Shown here one piece after another: positions 7,915 through 10,985 of a stretch of DNA of 10,985 bases. The notes under the pieces were generated by a model. The model was not told the DNA's origin. It saw nothing but the letters and a program-made list of their open reading frames with translations, and did no database searches. Made by a program: the position numbers and the translations under genes. How positions within the stretch are numbered: position 1 is the stretch's first letter; each line of letters opens with the position of its first letter. The stretch covers positions 1 to 10,985 of the forward strand of contig CAMHMW010000051.1 in the NCBI GenBank assembly GCA_946186335.1, read 5' to 3'. The stretch comes from an uncultured Candidatus Melainabacteria bacterium. GTDB taxonomy: Bacteria; Cyanobacteriota; Vampirovibrionia; Gastranaerophilales; Gastranaerophilaceae.

Positions 7915-8655
7915 TTTTTCAACTCCTAATATTAAAGTTCCCATGTTATCAAGTTTGAAACTGCTGCGAACTCTTAATGGTACGGCATATTGCTTTGCCG
8001 TTTCAACACTGCGGGGGTGCAATACGTTTGCTCCGGCATGTGCAAGTTCAAGCATTTCTTCATAAGATATACTGTCAAGTCTTGATGCGTTAGGTACAAC
8101 TCTTGGGTCTGTCGTATAAACCCCTTCAACGTCTGTGTAAATATCGCATCTTTCGGCATTTAATGCTGCGGCAAGTGCAACGGCGGAAGTATCAGAACCT
8201 CCGCGACCGAGAGTCGTGATTTCTCCGTCCTCGGTTACTCCCTGAAATCCTGCAACAACAATAATATTACCTTCTTCTAAATTCTTTTTAAGTTTTTCGG
8301 TTTTTATATCAACAATTCTTGCTTTTGAATGGACATTTTCAGTTAAAATTCCTATCTGGGTAGCGTTAAAACTTACGGCTTTATGCCCTGTTGCCTGAAT
8401 AGCCATTGATAAAAGCGCAATAGAAACGCATTCACCGGTTGAAAGGAGCATATCCATTTCACGTGCAGAGGGGTTGGGGTTAATTTCGTTTGCCAGTTTA
8501 ACGAGGTGGTCTGTTGTGTGACCCATTGCGGAAACTACGACTACAACATCGTTGCCGTTATTTTTTTCTCTTATAACGGTTTGAGCGACATTCTTAATCT
8601 TTTCGGTATCCGCAACAGATGTTCCGCCAAACTTTTGTACTATTATCTTTTTCAA
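7390..8655 (-). CDS. lysC: Aspartate kinase (aspartokinase), two-ACT type
   Basis: This enzyme phosphorylates aspartate, the first step towards lysine, diaminopimelate, threonine and methionine. The 421-residue protein has KFGGTSV at 8-14, the catalytic-domain motifs STGE (72-75), GFQGVTEDGEITTLGRGGSD (136-155), DIYTDVEGVYTTDPR and HAGANVLHPRS, and two ACT regulatory domains at about 262-335 and 345-415. It therefore matches the single-function, two-ACT class rather than the four-ACT form common in cyanobacteria. The start is TTG at 8655; homology begins there and AGGGA lies 7 bases upstream. It follows the TPR reading frame by one base, so it is translationally coupled or co-transcribed with kdsC. 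No lysine riboswitch is visible because the gene is internal to the operon. Feedback control probably acts through the ACT domains. Confidence 0.97.
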   Translation of the reverse strand: MKKIIVQKFGGTSVADTEKIKNVAQTVIREKNNGNDVVVVVSAMGHTTDHLVKLANEINPNPSAREMDMLLSTGECVSIALLSMAIQATGHKAVSFNATQIGILTENVHSKARIVDIKTEKLKKNLEEGNIIVVAGFQGVTEDGEITTLGRGGSDTSAVALAAALNAERCDIYTDVEGVYTTDPRVVPNASRLDSISYEEMLELAHAGANVLHPRSVETAKQYAVPLRVRSSFKLDNMGTLILGVEKMEINRPVAGVAADLTQVRIVVREIPDTPGEAATLFSYLADENISVDMIIQSYARKEANTNDIAFTVSIDDLPKAQEVLEKVKVKLGAESVKFDDDIAKVSIIGAGMIDRPGIASTMFKTLADAGINIKMISTSEIKISCLIQKADAQKAVKALHEVFNLGCDEIAEVKGTLPDV

Positions 8656-8656
8656 T

Positions 8657-9007
8657 TTATTTTCCCTGTATATCTTTTAAAATATTTTCCAAATCTGTTT
8701 TTTCGGGTTCGTATTCAAAATCTCCGAGGGTCATGATTTTATCGGCAAGCGAGATTGCCTCTTTCAAATTATATTCCGAAATATTCTCCTTGACAAGTCT
8801 GTATTGCGAATAAAATAACAAATTTAAAACTTTTATATTCTCAGGTGCAATATTTTTGAGCTTTTCAAGTTTTCTTCTTGCTTCTGCAAAATCGGAAATA
8901 TCGATGAGCCATTTTGAATATTCTATTAACCCTTCTTCATATTTTGGATTTTCAACTGTAAATTTTTCATAATATTCACGTGTTTTATCTGTATTATTTA
9001 ATTTTTT
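8657..9007 (-). pseudogene. In-frame TPR continuation beyond an internal TAA
   Basis: After the TAA at 9008-9010 the same reading frame stays open for 116 codons to a TAA at 8657-8659, one base before the lysC start. The translation keeps TPR character: REYYEKFTVENPKYEEG, then EYSKWLIDISDFAEARRKL, KNIAPEN and LKEAISLADKIM. No ATG, GTG or TTG with a ribosome binding site occurs early in this stretch, so it is unlikely to be an independent gene. It is best read as the severed C-terminus of the upstream TPR protein, completing 494 codons including the stop. It also carries the lysC Shine-Dalgarno at its end. Confidence 0.8.
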
Positions 9008-10141
9008 TTACGCTCTTGCAAGATGCAAAATATTATATGTTTGGTGTTTGTCGGTTTTATATGCTTTTTTAAACATTTCAACAGCATCATCCGTTAAACC
9101 GTTTGCAATAAATTCAAGTCCCGTTGCTTCTTGTATATAAACATTATCGGCATTTCTTTCTTTGAACTGTTCTAATTTTTCAAAATTATTTTCGTAAGAA
9201 TCCAATAGTGCTAATCCGATTTGTGCTCCTGAATTTTTATCATTCTTTTCAAGTGCGGTATTAAAATGATCTCTTGCATCTTCAAATCTAAAAAGTCTTA
9301 CGCAGGCTTTTCCCCATTCAATCTGCAAAGCATCATTGTTTAAATCATTTTCAACTGCCTGATTAAAAATATCATTTGTTTTTTCAAAATCTTTCAGTAT
9401 TGAATAAACTTCCCCGAGAACAAAATACGAAGGGAGCATAAGTTTGTTATATGAAAGAGATTTCAGAGCGTAATTTTCTGCCTCCTGATAATTTGACTGT
9501 AACAGCCGTAAATTTGCCAGTTCGTAGCAGCTGCTTTCATTGGGGGCTACTTTTGTGAGAAAACCGAGTTTAACTTCTGCCGGTTTGTATTCTCCCAGCC
9601 GAATTTCCATGACTGCCGATAACAAAATCGCCGTATAGTTATATTTGTTTATTTTTGATGCAAGTACAAATTTGTCACGGGCAAGGGCGTATTTTTTCAG
9701 CCTCATTAAAGCCATTCCCCAGCCGGTTTGAACATCCGTATTCATCGGGGTAATTTTGTCGGCGTTTTCAAAAGATTTAATTGCCTGTTCATATTTCTTT
9801 GTTGTAATTTGGCACATCCCGAGCCGCAGCCAAATTTCTTTATCCTGAGGATTTATGACGGATGAAACTTCGTATTCTCTCAGGGCATCTCCAAATTTGC
9901 ACTGTGCTTCATAAATTTTACCCAGATATTTGTGCGCTCTTGCATCCTGATTATTTATATCAAGTGCTTTTGTCAGATATTCCTGAGCAAGTTTATATTG
10001 TTTCTTTTCAATATATTTCTGAGCCTGATTTACATAAGCAACATTCGGAAGTGACTGGATAACCGACTCTTTCCGGTATTTATCAACAGAAACGTTCAGA
10101 TTTTTTACCTTATCAAATATGTTTTTTAATCTGTCAAACAA
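9008..10141 (-). CDS. TPR-repeat protein, truncated by an in-frame stop
   Basis: The 377 residues before the stop hold about nine tetratricopeptide repeats from residue 33 onward (for example KQYKLAQEYLTKALDINN, KFGDALREYEVSSVINPQD, KKYEQAIKSFENADKITP), in 34-residue steps. TPR arrays form helical scaffolds that bind other proteins; the partner is unknown. There is no signal peptide, so it is probably cytoplasmic. The start is TTG at 10141, with GGAGG 7 bases upstream inside the end of kdsC; the genes overlap by 16 bases. The stop at 9008 falls in helix A of a repeat, between YNILHLARA and KKLNNTDKTREYYEKF, leaving that repeat incomplete. The intact gene was evidently about 493 residues long. 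The truncated array might still be made, or the gene may be decaying. Confidence 0.85.
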   Translation of the reverse strand: MFDRLKNIFDKVKNLNVSVDKYRKESVIQSLPNVAYVNQAQKYIEKKQYKLAQEYLTKALDINNQDARAHKYLGKIYEAQCKFGDALREYEVSSVINPQDKEIWLRLGMCQITTKKYEQAIKSFENADKITPMNTDVQTGWGMALMRLKKYALARDKFVLASKINKYNYTAILLSAVMEIRLGEYKPAEVKLGFLTKVAPNESSCYELANLRLLQSNYQEAENYALKSLSYNKLMLPSYFVLGEVYSILKDFEKTNDIFNQAVENDLNNDALQIEWGKACVRLFRFEDARDHFNTALEKNDKNSGAQIGLALLDSYENNFEKLEQFKERNADNVYIQEATGLEFIANGLTDDAVEMFKKAYKTDKHQTYNILHLARA

Positions 10142-10608
10142 TCTGCTACCTCCCTAAAAGCCCCTTCGCCTGCATTGTTTTCGGTAATCTGTATATTATC
10201 AACTGCTCTGACTTTTTCAACAGCCTGAGGAACGGTTATTTTGTATTTTGCAAAATTAATGCATTCCAAATCGTTTATATCATCTCCGATGTAAACATAT
10301 TCATCCTGAGAAAGATGATATTTCTCAATAAGAGATTTAAGAACATCTATTTTTACTCTTATCTGCTGATAAATTTCAGAAATTTCAAGTTTTTTGGAAA
10401 GGGTTTCTATTGCGGCATTTTTTTCACCCGAAATAATCGCAATTTCAAAACCTGCTCTTTTCAGTATATAAACTCCCATTATATCTTTGAAATTCATCTT
10501 TCTTGACACCTTAAAATCATCACTTATATAGACATTGTTGTCAGTAAGTATCCCGTCAAAGTCTGTTATAACCATTTTTATTGTTTTCGGAAGTTTCAGT
10601 TTTGTCAT
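10126..10608 (-). CDS. kdsC: KdsC-like 3-deoxy-D-manno-octulosonate 8-phosphate phosphatase (HAD family)
   Basis: KdsC removes phosphate from Kdo-8-phosphate to give Kdo, a sugar of the lipopolysaccharide inner core. The 160-residue product lacks a large cap domain, as expected for this tetrameric subclass. Visible HAD motifs are ITDFDGILTDN (nucleophile Asp16, acid/base Asp18), IISGEKN (Ser60), Lys86 in the position of the motif III lysine and GDDINDL (Asp109, Asp110). The C-terminal AGEGAFREV matches the glycine-rich KdsC tail. I prefer the ATG at 10608, which has GGAA 7 bases upstream, over an ATG four codons earlier (10620) without a ribosome binding site. It is the first gene of the kdsC-TPR-lysC operon. 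A related sugar-acid phosphatase (for example for a nonulosonate) is an alternative, as no other Kdo genes are in view. Confidence 0.88.
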   Translation of the reverse strand: MTKLKLPKTIKMVITDFDGILTDNNVYISDDFKVSRKMNFKDIMGVYILKRAGFEIAIISGEKNAAIETLSKKLEISEIYQQIRVKIDVLKSLIEKYHLSQDEYVYIGDDINDLECINFAKYKITVPQAVEKVRAVDNIQITENNAGEGAFREVADCLTD

Positions 10609-10631
10609 ATATAATTCCATTTACAAGTGTA

Positions 10632-10660
10632 TTAACAAAGGTTGATTTGTCTGATATAAT
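10632..10660 (+). promoter_or_regulatory. Promoter for the divergent sensor gene
   Basis: TTAACA (10632-10637) and TATAAT (10655-10660) are separated by exactly 17 bases. TG at 10652-10653 adds the extended -10 form TGATATAAT. Predicted transcription starts near 10667, giving a leader of about 33 bases to the ATG at 10700. It matches a sigma70 consensus promoter at almost every position. Confidence 0.75.
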
Positions 10661-10667
10661 TATATCA
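10652..10667. promoter_or_regulatory. 16-base palindrome with mirror-image extended -10 elements
   Basis: TGATATAATTATATCA is a perfect palindrome, so TGATATAAT (extended -10) is present on both strands: 10652-10660 on plus and 10667-10659 on minus, sharing two bases. The minus copy would start kdsC operon transcription near 10652, about 44 bases before its ATG. At 17 bases upstream the minus strand has no good -35 (AACCCT), so it would rely on the extended -10. The palindrome could also be an operator. Confidence 0.55.
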
Positions 10668-10699
10668 TAATTAAAAAAGCGAGGGTTTGAAAGTAATAA

Positions 10700-10985
10700 A
10701 TGTTTTCATATTTCTATCTTGTTAATATTTGCGTTATTGTGGTATTCATCTGTCTGTTTTTTATAACAAGAAAGACAAACAAACGCTGGTCAAAAATTAA
10801 CGATTATTTGGGGAAAGTTACAACAACGGTTGATTCTATCCGTTACGGCAACCTTTCTACAAAAATTGAAAAACTTGACCACCCCACTTATCAGAATGTA
10901 ACAGACAGTATTAACAGGATGGTTGAAACTCTTAACGACAGAGAAAAAATGATTATTGAGTATCAGGCGGAACTTATGCATCAGA
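10700..10985 (+). CDS. Membrane-anchored HAMP-type sensor protein, probable histidine kinase (partial)
   Basis: The first 95 codons are visible; the gene runs off the window. One hydrophobic segment at residues about 3-23 (SYFYLVNICVIVVFICLFFI) is followed by a basic stretch (TRKTNKRWSK), giving a short membrane anchor with almost no extracytoplasmic part. Then comes a HAMP-like linker with RYGNLSTKIEK and DSINRMVETLNDREK, leading into a helix (IIEYQAELMHQ) typical of the approach to a PAS or histidine-kinase dimerisation domain. Two in-frame TAA codons directly precede the ATG at 10700, fixing this as the first possible start; the Shine-Dalgarno is weak (GAAAG). A methyl-accepting or diguanylate cyclase output remains possible, because the catalytic part is outside the window. 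Confidence 0.6.
   Translation, partial: MFSYFYLVNICVIVVFICLFFITRKTNKRWSKINDYLGKVTTTVDSIRYGNLSTKIEKLDHPTYQNVTDSINRMVETLNDREKMIIEYQAELMHQ

Noticed and set aside
8657..9007. The TPR continuation as an independent small gene
   Set aside because: No start codon with a ribosome binding site occurs early in the frame, and its first residues complete a TPR begun before the stop.
8656..9010. Programmed frameshift at the run of eight A residues after the TPR stop
   Set aside because: The stop precedes the A-run and the downstream frame equals the upstream frame, so a frameshift there would neither bypass the stop nor reach the continuation.
8653..9010. Lysine riboswitch ahead of lysC
   Set aside because: The upstream sequence is coding in character right up to lysC, and no multi-helix leader with a terminator hairpin is visible.
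10609..10620. ATG at 10620 as the kdsC start
   Set aside because: It has no Shine-Dalgarno, whereas the ATG at 10608 has GGAA at 7 bases and gives a normal KdsC N-terminus.
10687..10725. Small frame from TTG 10687 ahead of the sensor gene
   Set aside because: It is only 12 codons, GAGGG is one base from the TTG, and it overlaps the start of the sensor gene without homology.

Overview
This is a low-GC bacterial window with compact, mostly minus-strand gene organisation. The Gram-negative-type envelope gene (kdsC), a PPi-type pyruvate phosphate dikinase, a calpain-family protease and lineage-specific helical proteins together suggest an uncultured gut-type lineage such as Gastranaerophilales (Melainabacteria/Vampirovibrionia). 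That taxonomic guess is inference from gene style, not proof. TAA, TAG and TGA all end recognisable genes here, so I see no sign of a reassigned stop codon.

Layout from left to right. At 1-119 (minus) is the edge of an open frame resembling the N-terminal arm domain of a tyrosine integrase, with no visible start. At 112-2910 (minus) is a 932-residue multidomain protein: EF-hand-like N-terminus, YD-like repeats, a calpain-type cysteine protease core with its catalytic residues present, a Gly/Ser linker and an unrecognised C-terminal module. A hairpin terminator at 3002-3024 separates it from ppdK (3050-5710, minus), which has its own Shine-Dalgarno sequence and a candidate promoter. At 5832-7247 (minus) is an unrecognised 471-residue protein with one membrane segment. 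A 142-base intergenic stretch (7248-7389) holds two imperfect copies of a hairpin-like repeat.

From 10608 down to 7390 (minus) runs a tight operon: kdsC, a TPR-repeat gene and lysC (aspartate kinase). kdsC and the TPR gene overlap by 16 bases. The TPR frame runs to within one base of the lysC start, but an in-frame TAA at 9008-9010 cuts it in the middle of a TPR helix, leaving 116 further codons open in the same frame. Both the TPR gene and lysC start with TTG behind clear Shine-Dalgarno sequences. lysC also carries a strong internal Shine-Dalgarno plus ATG exactly where some aspartokinases start a separate regulatory beta subunit. At the right edge (10700 to the window end, plus) a membrane-anchored HAMP-type sensor protein, probably a histidine kinase, diverges from kdsC. 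A perfect 16-base palindrome between them places an extended -10 promoter element on each strand, overlapping by two bases.

The kdsC and lysC products both feed envelope precursors (Kdo for lipopolysaccharide; aspartate-family diaminopimelate for peptidoglycan), so the operon plus the divergent sensor may be an envelope-related unit. This is inference. I see no tRNA, rRNA, CRISPR array or complete insertion sequence, and no gene-free stretch above 300 bases.
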